A stretch of 64,000 nt of DNA from Paraglaciecola sp. MB-3u-78 (GTDB taxonomy: Bacteria > Pseudomonadota > Gammaproteobacteria > Enterobacterales > Alteromonadaceae): positions 186,001 through 250,000 of the forward strand of contig NZ_PJCF01000002.1 of assembly GCF_002835935.1 (NCBI RefSeq), in the 5' to 3' direction. Under the pieces are notes generated by a model. That model was not told the origin of the DNA and searched no databases. It worked only from the letters and a program-made list of their open reading frames with translations. Shown here piece after piece: positions 35,215 through 45,787 of this stretch; position 1 is the stretch's first letter, and the number at the start of each line of letters is the position of its first letter. Both the position numbers and the translations under genes were made by a program.

Positions 35215-35937
<723 letters not shown>

Positions 35938-35994
35938 TTAAGGCTTTAAATATAAGACATAGGTCGTATTAAGCAAACTTTTAAGCTGTTTAAA

Positions 35995-36022
35995 CAAAAA
36001 CGGGCCCGTAAGCCCGTTTTTG
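35995..36022 (-). terminator. Terminator after htpG
   Basis: ACGGGC and GCCCGT flank a short loop, and runs of A and T lie on both sides, so the hairpin can work in both directions. It sits between htpG and adk. Confidence 0.85.
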
Positions 36023-36048
36023 TTATATTAACTTAAGCCTTAATGGGA

Positions 36049-37971
36049 CTATTTGGCTAAGCTTACTAGTAGCTTGTTTAAGTTTTGCACAAAGCTAGCA
36101 GGGTCTTTCAAACTTCCCTGTTCTGACAATGCAGCCTGATCAAAAAGAACATCTGTCCATTGAGAAAACTGCTCTTCATCTTGCACTTCAGCTAATAACT
36201 TAACTAATTGATGTTCAGGATTCATTTCAAAATGATACTGTGCTTCAGGTACAGGTTGTCCTGCAGACTGCATCAATTTAATCATTTGGGTTGTCATACC
36301 TTGTTCATCTGCAACGATACAAGCAGGGGAGTCTGTTAAGCGGTGCGTGAATTTAACATCTTTCACTTTATCACCTAATGCCGCTTTAACTCGTTCAGCT
36401 AAACCCTCGACCTGCTTTTCTGCTTCTTCTAAGGCCTTTTTACTGTCTTCGTCTTCTAAATCACCTAAATCTAACGCACCATGGGTGACAGATTGGAAGG
36501 ATTTTTCATCGAATTCAGTTAAATGCGACATTAACCACTCGTCTACGCGATCAGCCATTAACAACACTTCGATACCTTTCTTACGGAAGATTTCTAAGTG
36601 CGGGCTAGATTTAGCCGCTTTATAGTTGTCTGCAGTGATGTAGTAAATTTTATCTTGTTTTTCTTGCATGCGACCAATGTAGTCAGCAAGAGAAACCGTT
36701 TGTGCTTCAGAATCTGTATCCGTTGAAGCAAAACGCATTAACCCAGCAATTTTATCTTTATTAGCAAAATCTTCAGCAGGGCCTTCTTTTAAGGCATTAC
36801 CAAATTCAGCCCAAAATGCCTGATACTTTTCGGCATCATTTTTGGCAATTTTTTCAAGCATCTGCAATACACGTTTAGTGCAACCTTGACGCATCGCCTG
36901 AGTGACTTTGTTGTCTTGTAATATTTCACGAGATACGTTTAATGGTAAATCGTTAGAATCCAGCAAACCTTTCACAAAACGAAGATATGCTGGCAACATT
37001 TGCTCAGCGTCATCCATGATGAATACGCGTTGTACATAAAGCTTAAGTCCGTGTTTGTGATCACGGTTCCACATGTCAAAAGGCGCTTTGCTTGGAATAT
37101 ATAACAAGCTGGTGTATTCAGTTTTACCTTCAACCTTATTATGTGACCAAGTCAATGGATCACTAAAGTCATGGGATATGTGTTTATAGAATTCTTTGTA
37201 TTCGTCTTCACTCACATCAGACTTATCACGGGTCCAAAGTGCTGTCGCTTTGTTCACTGCTTCCCAAAATCCCGGAACTGCTGGGATCTTAGTATCATCA
37301 GGACCATCACGCTCAGGCTCTTCTTCCTTAAACATTTTCACTGGAATACTAATATGATCAGAATATTTACTCACGATTGAGCGTAAACGCCAATCATCTA
37401 AAAATTCTTTTTCTTCTTCTTTTAGATGAAGAGTGATCTCTGTACCGCGTTCCGCTTTTTCAATATCGGTGATAGTAAACTCACCTTCACCGGCTGATTC
37501 CCATTGCACACCTTGTGCCTTGTCGTCGCCCGCAGCACGCGTGCGCACTGTGACGTTATCAGCAACGATAAATGAGGAATAGAAACCGACACCGAATTGA
37601 CCAATAAGCTGTGAATCTTTGGCATCGTCCCCAGACAATTTACCAAAAAACTCTTTGGTACCAGACTTAGCGATCGTACCTAAATGTTCAATCACATCGA
37701 CTTTATTCATACCAATGCCGTTATCGACAATGGTAATGGTACCGGCGTCTTTATCGATGCTGAGCTTAACGTGTAAATCACCATCACCCTCGTAAAGACT
37801 GTCGTTAGACAAGGCTTTAAAGCGTAATTTATCTGCAGCATCAGCTGCGTTGGAAACTAGTTCACGTAAAAATATTTCTTTGTTTGAGTAAAGCGAATGG
37901 ATCATCAATTGAAGTAATTGTTTTACTTCGGTTTGAAATCCATGAGTTTCTTGATGGGCTGATTCAGCCAT
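36049..37971 (-). CDS. htpG: HSP90 chaperone HtpG
   Basis: A 640-residue ATP-dependent chaperone. The GHKL nucleotide site is complete: [23 protein letters not shown] and [13 protein letters not shown]. The middle domain has the catalytic Arg region ([12 protein letters not shown]) and the C-terminus the dimerisation domain. Length matches E. coli HtpG (624) with slight expansion. The ATG at 37971 ([13 protein letters not shown]) is preferred; a TTG two codons earlier is closer to the AGGAG ribosome site and cannot be excluded. A near-consensus sigma-32 promoter lies 40-70 bases upstream. Confidence 0.97.
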   Translation of the reverse strand: MAESAHQETHGFQTEVKQLLQLMIHSLYSNKEIFLRELVSNAADAADKLRFKALSNDSLYEGDGDLHVKLSIDKDAGTITIVDNGIGMNKVDVIEHLGTIAKSGTKEFFGKLSGDDAKDSQLIGQFGVGFYSSFIVADNVTVRTRAAGDDKAQGVQWESAGEGEFTITDIEKAERGTEITLHLKEEEKEFLDDWRLRSIVSKYSDHISIPVKMFKEEEPERDGPDDTKIPAVPGFWEAVNKATALWTRDKSDVSEDEYKEFYKHISHDFSDPLTWSHNKVEGKTEYTSLLYIPSKAPFDMWNRDHKHGLKLYVQRVFIMDDAEQMLPAYLRFVKGLLDSNDLPLNVSREILQDNKVTQAMRQGCTKRVLQMLEKIAKNDAEKYQAFWAEFGNALKEGPAEDFANKDKIAGLMRFASTDTDSEAQTVSLADYIGRMQEKQDKIYYITADNYKAAKSSPHLEIFRKKGIEVLLMADRVDEWLMSHLTEFDEKSFQSVTHGALDLGDLEDEDSKKALEEAEKQVEGLAERVKAALGDKVKDVKFTHRLTDSPACIVADEQGMTTQMIKLMQSAGQPVPEAQYHFEMNPEHQLVKLLAEVQDEEQFSQWTDVLFDQAALSEQGSLKDPASFVQNLNKLLVSLAK

Positions 37972-38014
37972 GGACAAGTATCTCCTAAGTTGTGGTTACT
38001 AAAATGATGATTTG

Positions 38015-38043
38015 TAAATGAGGTCGGTTAGTTAGTTTTCAAG
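38015..38043 (-). promoter_or_regulatory. Sigma-32 promoter of htpG
   Basis: Read on the minus strand: CTTGAAA (38043-38037), a 13-base spacer, then CCTCATTTA (38023-38015). This matches the heat-shock consensus CTTGAAA-N13-CCCCATNT in all -35 positions and nearly all -10 positions, and lies at the right distance from the htpG start. Confidence 0.85.
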
Positions 38044-38499
38044 GATAACTTCACAATTTGTTTTTATTTGGCCGCGAAACAGGCATCGCTGATGTTGCTT
38101 GAATAAACAAGTTCAGCCATTGCGCTCACAGAAAATGTATTGTTGAGGGTTTGTTGCAGCAGATTCACCTGCCAAGCAAGGGTTAAATGAATATGGATGA
38201 TTTAGACAGCGGTATTCGTCTTTGGCATATTGGCATAGCATACCCACCTCTGTCTTAAACGTTGATAGAGTATTTTAAAAAAATCGGAAAATAATGCTGT
38301 CACCTGAAAGTGTAGGCAAACACTAGTGAATTCAGTGAATATGAAAAGTTTGATTGAGGGTATTGAGACACAGAATCTGTTAAAGGCTCAGTCAGACATC
38401 CTTGTTGCAAAGTCATTGAGCAACTTACAATAGGGGAAAGGTCATGGCAGGCCAAAACCACTAGATGATGACTTACCTAAGTCCTTTACTCGCAGACAC
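38044..38499. other. Gap between recR and htpG with no recognisable gene
   Basis: About 450 bases. Short plus-strand frames occur (for instance a 30-codon one from the ATG at about 38341) but have no ribosome site or family likeness. The gap separates recR from the heat-shock promoter of htpG. No hairpin terminator was evident. Confidence 0.4.
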
Positions 38500-39099
38500 C
38501 TAAATGTCTCTGCGCCCAGCGAAAGCATGAGTCAAAGTATTTCCATCGATATATTCTAACTCACCGCCAACAGGCACTCCATGAGCAATACGGCTAGCTT
38601 TGATATCTTGGGACTTACACATCTGTGCGATGTAATGTGCAGTAGCTTCGCCTTCTACAGTAGGATTGGTTGCCAAAATCACTTCTTTAATATCGTCGTT
38701 TTCAAATATCTTGGATAGCTGCTCTAAACCAATGTCCGCTGGACCAATACCATCTATTGGCGATAAGTGCCCCATCAATACAAAGTAGCGGCCTTTATAC
38801 TCCAGAGTTTGCTCGACAGCCAGCATATCTTGAGGAGATTCCACAATACATAATGTTTGGTTTTCTTGACGTTTAGGGTTTGCACAAATTTCACAGAACT
38901 TATTTTCACAGAAGGTTCGGCATTGCTCACAATGTTTGACGTGTTCCATGGCATTGTGCAACACATGACTTAACTGCAGCGCCCCTTGACGATTTCGCTC
39001 TAAAAGATGAAACGCCATACGTTGAGCACTCTTGGGACCTACACCAGGTAGTATCTTAAAGGCATCAATCAATTCTTTAATTAAAGGGCTAAACTGCAT
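38500..39099 (-). CDS. recR: Recombination mediator RecR
   Basis: A 199-residue protein which with RecF and RecO loads RecA at gaps. It begins with a helix-hairpin-helix ([20 protein letters not shown]), then a four-cysteine zinc finger ([16 protein letters not shown]), then a TOPRIM domain ([15 protein letters not shown] ... [13 protein letters not shown]) and a C-terminal Walker-B-like end ([11 protein letters not shown]). The length equals E. coli RecR within two residues. Placed downstream of ybaB as in E. coli. Confidence 0.97.
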   Translation of the reverse strand: MQFSPLIKELIDAFKILPGVGPKSAQRMAFHLLERNRQGALQLSHVLHNAMEHVKHCEQCRTFCENKFCEICANPKRQENQTLCIVESPQDMLAVEQTLEYKGRYFVLMGHLSPIDGIGPADIGLEQLSKIFENDDIKEVILATNPTVEGEATAHYIAQMCKSQDIKASRIAHGVPVGGELEYIDGNTLTHAFAGRRDI

Positions 39100-39151
39100 C
39101 CATCACCTACGGTTTTTGTTTTGCTTATCGAAACATCATGCAGCTACTGGC

Positions 39152-39478
39152 TTAAAAAGGCATCTTAAAACCTGGAGGCAAAGGCATTCCGCCGGTCACA
39201 TCAGCCATTTTTTCTTTAGTCGTTTCTTGTACACGTCTCACACCATCATTAAAAGCTGCCGCGACCAAATCTTCGATCATTTCTTTATCATCTTCCATCA
39301 GGCTTGAGTCGATATCCACGCGACGTACTGCATGACTGCATGTCATAGTGACTTTAACCATACCCGCACCAGACTCACCGGTGACTTCTGTTTTGGCTAA
39401 CTCTTCTTGATTTTTTTGCATGCGCTCTTGCATTTGTTGCGCCTGCTTCATCATGTTCCCCATTCCACCTTTCATCAT
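39152..39478 (-). CDS. ybaB: YbaB/EbfC nucleoid-associated protein
   Basis: A 108-residue DNA-binding dimer. The sequence [13 protein letters not shown] and [12 protein letters not shown] and PPGFKMPF at the end agree with E. coli YbaB over the full length. Two neighbouring ATGs (39478 and 39475) are possible starts; both lie behind an ACAGG ribosome site, and the longer upstream frame is rejected. Gene order dnaX-ybaB-recR is conserved in gammaproteobacteria, and the short gaps suggest one transcript. Confidence 0.95.
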   Translation of the reverse strand: MMKGGMGNMMKQAQQMQERMQKNQEELAKTEVTGESGAGMVKVTMTCSHAVRRVDIDSSLMEDDKEMIEDLVAAAFNDGVRRVQETTKEKMADVTGGMPLPPGFKMPF

Positions 39479-39522
39479 AACCTGTCTCTCTTTCTCTATA
39501 ATCAATATTTAATTTTGGCCGT

Positions 39523-42042
39523 CTATCTAGCTTGGATACTTTGTTCATCTACCTTGGCAGCAAACTGTTGTTGTAACAATTGAATGCCGGGATCACCTTT
39601 CACCACTTCCCGAGCATATTCATTACGCACTTGATTCACTTTTAGTTGCAAGGCATAAGGAGTGTTAATGGGTTTCCCTAGCTCAATTTCAAGATCAATA
39701 GGCCCATTAAGTGCGAAACAAAGCGCGTCTTTAAGCTGTTGCTGCGCGGTATCTGAAATAAGATGTGCTTTAGTCTCTAAAAGTGTCAATTTAACAGTGT
39801 TACCCTGTTGATTAAAAGCAGAGTGTAAAGCCAATTGTTTCGTCAATGCAGTCACTTGCATATCTTCAATTAACTTACTCCATGCATCAATTTGTAACGC
39901 TTTTAGGACTTTTTGTTTGTTAGGCAAAAAAGCAGTTACCTCTAAGGTAACGTCCCCAACATTTTCTTCATCTAAATGCGCATAAGAGTCAAAATACTCA
40001 GCTTCCTGTAATGTTTTTTCTGCTGAGAAGGGGCTGACCGCGGTTGTTAGCAAAGTAGTAACCACGGGGGTTTCGGTTGGTGAAGCGGGAGACTCGTTTT
40101 CAACCGGCCATGGCGGTATATTATCGATGACATGATCTGCGCTAGAAGACGTGAGTTGTGGTTCAGAAATGGGATCTGATGGTGGCTGTATATCCTGACT
40201 TGGCTTTTTATCATTAGCCACATCAGATTTATTTTCAGCTTCTTGGTTTTGCTTACGGATCGCAGCTAAATTGAATGGCGCTGAACTTTCAGACTTTTTT
40301 ACCTGTTCAGCCCCTTCCCCCTCTTCACGTTGGCTTTGTTTTAGCTTATTACGAAGTGCTATTAATTCAGCGGTAGAGGTATTTGGTTTTGTATCCGTTT
40401 GCTGATGAGATGACTCCTGAGTAGGCTGTGTATGCATTGCATGATCTTCATAACCCGATGGCTTATGCTCACTATCAAACCCAGGATACTGCTGTTCTTC
40501 CAACGAAACAGGTTGGTATTGATCATAATCTATTGGCTGATGACCAAAATTTTCTGCCTGCGCCATAATATCTTGTTGCTGAGCAAATAATTCAACGTCT
40601 GAGAGTGTTGCTTGATCATTCTGAGGTTGTCTACTTTGATCTTGTTTTGGTTCAGGTGAAAGTTCGGGTGAATGCTCTTGTGAATGTTCAGATGAAGGCT
40701 CAGCACTGAACTCTTGATGAAGCACAGGACTATTTTCAGCTATCACTTCAACCGGACCGTTTTGGAGAGCCAAACCCTCAACAATAGGTTCTTGTAAAGG
40801 TTCGCTTTGATTTATCAGATCATTAGCGTTATGTGTTATGGGATCGGTAGATAAGGATCCTAATGTGACATTGTCTGTTGCTTGACTAGTGGGTTGTTGT
40901 AAAACCACTTCAACATCTGGCGTTAAAGCGACAATATCTAGTGCATCTAGTTTTACATTATTCGGACAAAAAGCCAGCATACGCAACAATGTCATTTCTA
41001 GACCGGTTCTGGCATCAGCTGCATGGGGTAAGTCTTTTTTACCTGTCAGGGCAATTTGATAGAGCAATTGAATTTGTTCAGCAGGTACAGATTGGGCCAG
41101 TTGAAAAATAGCTCTGGCAGAAATAGTTTCTAACTTACAAGCGTCGGGCACAAACTGTGTTAAGGCAATTTGATGGAACAGACTCATGATTTCAGCCAAT
41201 ACCAATCCATAGTCGGGTGCTTGATTAGCCATAAATTCGACTTGCTGCATAACTTTTTCGCTATCTTTTTGAACCACAGAATGAACCAGTTTTAGTACTT
41301 GGTTTTTATCCATTAGTCCCAGCATATCGGTGACTATTTGTATCCCTACTACGCCATTACCTTGAGCGATGGCTTGATCTGTCAAACTTAACGCATCACG
41401 CATACTACCTTGGGCAGCTCTAGCTAATTGGTTGAGCGCTTCTTTATCAAACTCAATGCCTTCTTCGCCAAGTACAAAATCTAATTGCTGGCTTATTTGT
41501 GAACGAGACAAGGCTTTAAGATTAAATTGCAAACAACGGGATAAAATCGTAACAGGTAGTTTTTGCGGATCAGTGGTAGCCAATAAAAACTTGACATGAG
41601 GTGGTGGCTCTTCAAGGGTTTTCAACAAAGCATTAAAGCTATGCTTTGATAACATGTGCACTTCATCAATCAAATAGACTTTGTAGCGACCACGGCTGGG
41701 TTTGTACTGGACGTTGTCAAGCAACTCGCGGGTATCTTCTACCTTGGTCCGCGATGCAGCATCGATTTCAAGTAAATCAATAAAGTTGCCATTCTCGATT
41801 TCTTTACAGGTACTGCATTGACCACAAGGTTTGGCACTTAACCCTTGTTCACAATTTAAACTTTTTGAAAAAATTCGAGCAATAGTGGTTTTACCCACAC
41901 CTCGGGTGCCGGTGAACAAATAAGCATGGTGCAGCCTATTGTTATCAAGAGCATTGGAAATAGCGGTGACAACATGTTCTTGCCCTACTAATTCGCCAAA
42001 ACGATTAGGTCGCCATTTTCTTGCTAAAACTTGATAACTCAT
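39523..42042 (-). CDS. dnaX: DNA polymerase III subunits tau/gamma
   Basis: 839 residues, the clamp-loader ATPase that also ties the polymerase cores together. Walker A GTRGVGKTT, zinc cysteines (CEQGLSAKPCGQCSTC), LIDEVHMLS, and the SRC motif (LSRCLQF) are all present in the first 250 residues. A long acidic Gln/Ser/Pro-rich linker (about 390-690, mostly of low complexity) precedes the C-terminal polymerase-binding domain, making the protein about 200 residues longer than in E. coli. An A AAA AAG slippery site at 40300-40294 should yield the shorter gamma form (about 584 residues). Confidence 0.97.
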   Translation of the reverse strand: MSYQVLARKWRPNRFGELVGQEHVVTAISNALDNNRLHHAYLFTGTRGVGKTTIARIFSKSLNCEQGLSAKPCGQCSTCKEIENGNFIDLLEIDAASRTKVEDTRELLDNVQYKPSRGRYKVYLIDEVHMLSKHSFNALLKTLEEPPPHVKFLLATTDPQKLPVTILSRCLQFNLKALSRSQISQQLDFVLGEEGIEFDKEALNQLARAAQGSMRDALSLTDQAIAQGNGVVGIQIVTDMLGLMDKNQVLKLVHSVVQKDSEKVMQQVEFMANQAPDYGLVLAEIMSLFHQIALTQFVPDACKLETISARAIFQLAQSVPAEQIQLLYQIALTGKKDLPHAADARTGLEMTLLRMLAFCPNNVKLDALDIVALTPDVEVVLQQPTSQATDNVTLGSLSTDPITHNANDLINQSEPLQEPIVEGLALQNGPVEVIAENSPVLHQEFSAEPSSEHSQEHSPELSPEPKQDQSRQPQNDQATLSDVELFAQQQDIMAQAENFGHQPIDYDQYQPVSLEEQQYPGFDSEHKPSGYEDHAMHTQPTQESSHQQTDTKPNTSTAELIALRNKLKQSQREEGEGAEQVKKSESSAPFNLAAIRKQNQEAENKSDVANDKKPSQDIQPPSDPISEPQLTSSSADHVIDNIPPWPVENESPASPTETPVVTTLLTTAVSPFSAEKTLQEAEYFDSYAHLDEENVGDVTLEVTAFLPNKQKVLKALQIDAWSKLIEDMQVTALTKQLALHSAFNQQGNTVKLTLLETKAHLISDTAQQQLKDALCFALNGPIDLEIELGKPINTPYALQLKVNQVRNEYAREVVKGDPGIQLLQQQFAAKVDEQSIQAR
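40294..40300 (-). promoter_or_regulatory. Programmed -1 frameshift site in dnaX
   Basis: On the minus strand the codons read GTA AAA AAG TCT GAA, giving the heptamer A AAA AAG in the proper frame (codons 581-583). After slipping back one base the ribosome meets GTC TGA, so gamma ends one residue beyond. A purine-rich GAGGGGGAAGGGG stretch lies about 10-22 bases upstream, like the stimulatory Shine-Dalgarno element of E. coli, and a small CTGAA/TTCAG stem follows. The 256 residues lost correspond to domains IV-V. Confidence 0.85.
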
Positions 42043-42051
42043 CTTACTTAG

Positions 42052-42588
42052 TTACTCGCCATCGAATTCACAAATAGAAAAACTAGTGACACCACAATCG
42101 GTGAGTTTTTGAACGCCACCGAGTTCCGGTAAAGAAATAACAAAACCTGCGTGTTCAACTACACCACCTAAGCGTCTGAGCAAATTAGCCGTGGCGATCA
42201 TGGTGCCGCCAGTTGCTAACAAATCATCCAACATCAATATTTTTTCGCCGGGCTTCACTGCATCTCTATGGATCTCTAAACAGTCAGTACCGTATTCAAG
42301 TTCATAACTTTCGCTAATCACTTCCCGAGGCAGTTTATTTGGCTTACGCACAGGAATAAATCCTATACCTAACTCTATGGCTAAAGGTGCGCCAAACAGA
42401 AATCCACGGGCTTCGGTACCCGCTACTTTATCAAAACCCATTGGCGCATAATGCTTCAATAATATTTCGATAGTGGCTGAATAGGCTTTGTGATCTTCTA
42501 AAACTGAGGTCACATCACGAAACATGATCCCAGGTTTGGGGTAATTAGGAACGGTTTTAATAACCGATTTTATATATTCGGCGGGCAC
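42052..42588 (-). CDS. apt: Adenine phosphoribosyltransferase
   Basis: A 178-residue purine salvage enzyme making AMP from adenine and PRPP. The PRPP motif is [14 protein letters not shown]; the substrate loop has [14 protein letters not shown]. The start is GTG at 42588 with a GGGGA ribosome site. It lies just upstream of dnaX (nine-base gap), as in E. coli, and 48 bases downstream of a 40-codon membrane-protein gene likely in the same transcript. Confidence 0.96.
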   Translation of the reverse strand: MPAEYIKSVIKTVPNYPKPGIMFRDVTSVLEDHKAYSATIEILLKHYAPMGFDKVAGTEARGFLFGAPLAIELGIGFIPVRKPNKLPREVISESYELEYGTDCLEIHRDAVKPGEKILMLDDLLATGGTMIATANLLRRLGGVVEHAGFVISLPELGGVQKLTDCGVTSFSICEFDGE

Positions 42589-42636
42589 GAATTTCCCCGT
42601 AATTTAGTAATAAGATAAGTAGAGTAGTTACGGATA

Positions 42637-42759
42637 TTAAAGGTAAAAAACGAACCAACCCACTATGACATGCATTAATGGCAAAGCTAGCAGTACAACT
42701 AAGGCGGCAATCAAATAGCCCCAATTAAATGGGTCGTGGGGACTGTTATCATCTTGCAT
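42637..42759 (-). CDS. 40-residue single-pass membrane protein upstream of apt
   Basis: A short frame on the minus strand encodes 40 residues: a polar start (MQDDNSPHDPFNWG) and two adjoining hydrophobic stretches (LIAALVVLLALPLMHVIVGW) ending FVFYL. A GGAG ribosome site lies nine bases before the ATG at 42759. Composition, length and the good translation start suggest a true small membrane protein. It precedes apt-dnaX on the same strand. I do not recognise a family. Confidence 0.65.
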   Translation of the reverse strand: MQDDNSPHDPFNWGYLIAALVVLLALPLMHVIVGWFVFYL

Positions 42760-43013
42760 TACTGCACTCCAAACTTTAAGGGTATGCACCCTTATTTATC
42801 AACTACAATTAAGGCGCAGATGTTAATCCAAAGTTTCATAAATTGATAGTCCTAAAAAGCTAGACCAGTGATGTCTAGACTCAAGATCATGGCGCTACAT
42901 GGCGACGGTGAGTGCATAAGACACCATGATATTAGTGCGCTAAGTACGAAGTGTGTTAACGATTAGGGCGAATAAGTGAAGCCGACAAACACTTAGGTTC
43001 AAAGGTTATAGAG

Positions 43014-43760
43014 CTATTTGTCTGCAGGAACTAATATTTGTTGTTGCAACAACAGCTGAAGTACTTGTTGAAGTGATTCAGTGATTTGTTGAACCTCAAG
43101 TTGCGGCATGGCTTCAATCATAGTTTTAGTGAGCGAATCAGTGGTTGCCACGCCTTGTTGCGTAATGATATTTAACAAGTGTGCAGATACCGCATTAACT
43201 AGAGTGAAATTCACCTCGTCTGTGGTATCTCGATAAATCACTAGATACACCACCTCATTAGCCTGTGTGGGTTGAAAATCAGCACTTATTTGATGAACCG
43301 GATATTGGTAACTCACCAAGCTAGCTAAGTCTGACATTTGAACTTGGGTTATCTGTGAATGTCCATCCCATGCTTTAGCTATTTGACTCGATTGACGCAC
43401 ACTAACATCTAACTCTAGCCATTCGTAATGGGCTAATTCGCCCATAAAGACTGGATCGAACTCGTCTAATTCGTATTCACTGCTTAAATATTCTACAAAT
43501 TCTTTGCTGATATCAATGAAGTAAGGAGAACGACATTCATGTTCAATAAAAAATTTTCGTGCTAGGGCTTGCCATTGTTGTTCAGAATACAAACTTTCCA
43601 AGACGGGGAATCCTGAGCTAAGAAAACCCAAAATATTGTTAAAAAATAACTCTTGATAGATTTTTAAACGTCTGTCTTCGATATCACCAGCAAACGGATT
43701 AGCTTGAGGGTTTTTTATATGCTGAATAAAATCATGCTGGATAACTTGGAAAGACTTCAT
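43014..43760 (-). CDS. hvfC: HvfC-like partner protein (DUF2063)
   Basis: A 248-residue protein with the DUF2063 N-terminal domain (FIQHIKNPQANPFAGDIEDR, then IYQELFFNNILGFLSSGFPV), a helical domain that binds the MNIO enzyme and presents the precursor peptide. The C-terminal half is a winged-helix-like region ending in Gln-rich helices. The ATG overlaps the hvfB stop (TAATG), so both are co-translated, which matches their work as a complex. Together with the upstream genes it forms the hvfABC arrangement known from Haemophilus; a DoxX-type hvfD is not present. Confidence 0.88.
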   Translation of the reverse strand: MKSFQVIQHDFIQHIKNPQANPFAGDIEDRRLKIYQELFFNNILGFLSSGFPVLESLYSEQQWQALARKFFIEHECRSPYFIDISKEFVEYLSSEYELDEFDPVFMGELAHYEWLELDVSVRQSSQIAKAWDGHSQITQVQMSDLASLVSYQYPVHQISADFQPTQANEVVYLVIYRDTTDEVNFTLVNAVSAHLLNIITQQGVATTDSLTKTMIEAMPQLEVQQITESLQQVLQLLLQQQILVPADK

Positions 43761-44608
43761 TAGGCTCTAAATTGTTTAGGTTGTTGGGAAGACACTTGCT
43801 GCTGAATTGTTCTAATTTTTTCCATTTCCACTAACAATTCATTAATGGGCGGAATATTAAAATCTCTTTCTAACAAAGTCGGAAACACACCATGAATTTC
43901 ATAGGCCTTTTTAAGTAATTGCCAAACAGGTTCAATCACATCTGCACCGTGAGTATCAATTTTTAAATCATCCGCTTCGTCATAGTGCCCTGCGATATGT
44001 CCATAAACAATTTTACCGCTGGGCATAGCGGCCAAAAAAGCCTCGGGATCGTAACCATGATTAATGGAATTAACGTAAATATTATTCACATCCAGCAACA
44101 TCAAACAACCTGACTCATTAAGCACCGACAATGTAAATTCTTGTTCGCTCATATCTTGTCCAGGTGCGGCATAATAAGACACGTTTTCTAACAACAATGG
44201 CCGCTCGATAATATCTTGTACTTGTTTAACCCGCTCGACTACATGTTTGACTGCTTCTTCGGTAAATGGAATAGGCATCAAATCATACATGTGGCCTTGA
44301 CCCGAACAGTAACTTAAATGTTCACTGTAATACAAAATTTGATGTCTATCTAAAAACGTTTTAACGCTTTTTACAAATTTGATATCAAGGGGTTCAGGGC
44401 TGCCGATAGACAAAGACAAACCGTGACTAACAAAGTTACCGACAGAGGTAAATTGGTTGAGGTTTTTCTGATACTTTCCCCCAAGAGGGATCCAGTTTTC
44501 GGGCGCAACTTCCCAAAAATCCACAGAAGTAGGAATATCAGGTAATAGCTCATCGAGCATTTCTCGCCGTAAACCTAAGCCTACCCCTGAAAGATGTTTA
44601 TTCGTCAT
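43760..44608 (-). CDS. hvfB: MNIO family multinuclear iron peptide-modifying enzyme (HvfB, DUF692)
   Basis: A 282-residue TIM-barrel enzyme. Metal-binding segments are visible: SHGLSLSIG, YYSEHLSY, LLLENVSYY, LLDVNNIYVNSINHG, HIAGH and DTHG. MNIO enzymes use two or three irons and oxygen to turn cysteines of a precursor peptide into oxazolone-thioamide pairs that bind copper. ATG at 44608 (start TNKHLSGVGLGLRREM) is chosen since homologues begin near LSGVGLGLR; a GTG four codons upstream is also open. It lies downstream of the hvfA peptide gene and a hairpin between them, and upstream of hvfC. Confidence 0.9.
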   Translation of the reverse strand: MTNKHLSGVGLGLRREMLDELLPDIPTSVDFWEVAPENWIPLGGKYQKNLNQFTSVGNFVSHGLSLSIGSPEPLDIKFVKSVKTFLDRHQILYYSEHLSYCSGQGHMYDLMPIPFTEEAVKHVVERVKQVQDIIERPLLLENVSYYAAPGQDMSEQEFTLSVLNESGCLMLLDVNNIYVNSINHGYDPEAFLAAMPSGKIVYGHIAGHYDEADDLKIDTHGADVIEPVWQLLKKAYEIHGVFPTLLERDFNIPPINELLVEMEKIRTIQQQVSSQQPKQFRA

Positions 44609-44633
44609 TAGATTGGTCACCCTGAACTTTTTC

Positions 44634-44666
44634 TAAGAAAAAGGCCGACATGAGCCGGCCTTTATC
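44634..44666 (-). terminator. Partial terminator between hvfA and hvfB
   Basis: AAAGGCCG and CGGCCTTT form an eight-pair stem with an eight-base loop, and TTTTTCTT follows on the minus strand. It lies between the peptide gene and the enzyme genes. Such a hairpin lets much of the transcription stop, so that the peptide is made in excess over its enzymes. Confidence 0.8.
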
Positions 44667-44690
44667 ATTTAGCTAAATCTTAATCAGTTA

Positions 44691-45224
44691 TTAAGCTTGG
44701 CCACCGCATTTGCCTTCTTTCATGGTTTTGGCTGCTTTTTCGGCTTTATCACCGCCGCATTTGCCTTCACCACATTTGCCTTCTTTCATGGTTTTGGTTG
44801 CTTTTTCGGCTTTATCACCGCCGCATTTGCCTTCACCACATTTGCCTTCTTTCATGGTTTTGGCTGCTTTTTCGGCTTTATCACCGCCGCATTTGCCTTC
44901 ACCACATTTGCCTTCTTTCATGGTTTTGGCTGCTTTTTCGGCTTTATCACCGCCGCATTTGCCTTCACCACATTTGCCTTCTTTCATGGTTTTGGCTGCT
45001 TTTTCGGCTTTATCACCGCCACATTTGCCTTCTTCCATGGTTTTAGCCGCTTTTCCGGCTTTATCACCGCCGCATTTGCCTTCTTCGGCACTGAGCATAT
45101 AGCCAGATTCTAAAGAATGAACGCTAAACGGGTTAGTGTTAGCTTGAACACTAATAGAAGTAAGTGAGCCGATAACAACTGCACCAAGTGCAGTGGCGAT
45201 TGCTGTTTTTTTAATTTGTTGCAT
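44691..45224 (-). CDS. hvfA: HvfA-like secreted precursor peptide with eleven EGKCG motifs
   Basis: 177 residues. The first 28 form a signal peptide (IATALGAVVIGSLTSISVQA), so the product is exported. The rest is almost only the repeat: four units of KEGKCGEGKCGGDKAEKAAK, flanked by simpler copies, totalling eleven EGKCG motifs and eleven Cys. In Haemophilus HvfA and related bufferins, these Cys become oxazolone-thioamide groups that bind copper. The ribosome site AAAGGAA is strong. The neighbours hvfB and hvfC are the modifying pair. The 66-bp DNA repeat makes copy-number change likely between strains. Long open frames on the other strand are only the repeat read backward. Confidence 0.92.
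   Translation of the reverse strand: MQQIKKTAIATALGAVVIGSLTSISVQANTNPFSVHSLESGYMLSAEEGKCGGDKAGKAAKTMEEGKCGGDKAEKAAKTMKEGKCGEGKCGGDKAEKAAKTMKEGKCGEGKCGGDKAEKAAKTMKEGKCGEGKCGGDKAEKATKTMKEGKCGEGKCGGDKAEKAAKTMKEGKCGGQA
44714..45085. repeat. 66-bp coding tandem repeat within hvfA
   Basis: Four nearly identical 66-bp units start at 44714, 44780, 44846 and 44912, and a shorter variant unit follows from 44978. Each encodes 22 residues with two EGKCG motifs. A single base change (Ala to Thr) marks the unit at 44780; otherwise the copies are almost the same, which points to recent expansion or continued homogenisation. Confidence 0.9.
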
Positions 45225-45410
45225 ATTAGATTTCCTTTAAAATTATTAGTCTATCAAAAAACGATTATTAAACATTGTAGTCAGGTTTCAGTACATTAGA
45301 CCTAAGAGCATTAATTATTATTTCAGTTTTTTCCCAAACAAATATCTTTTCGATGAACCACTGTTTTTTCAGATGAATGACCTATTTAAAGTAAAGGGCG
45401 CTTTTTTGTA

Positions 45411-45761
<351 letters not shown>

Positions 45762-45787
45762 TTAGTCTGGCTTATTAATTTAAAAAA

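Noticed and set aside
38341-38433. 30-codon frame between htpG and recR
   Set aside because: No ribosome site, no hydrophobic or other recognisable pattern, and no context.
44714-45085. CRISPR-like array
   Set aside because: Units are contiguous coding repeats without unique spacers, and no cas genes are present.
44697-45113. Long plus-strand frames across hvfA, rich in Phe
   Set aside because: They are the reverse reading of the 66-bp repeat; the repeat length is a multiple of three, so any frame without a stop in one unit stays open.
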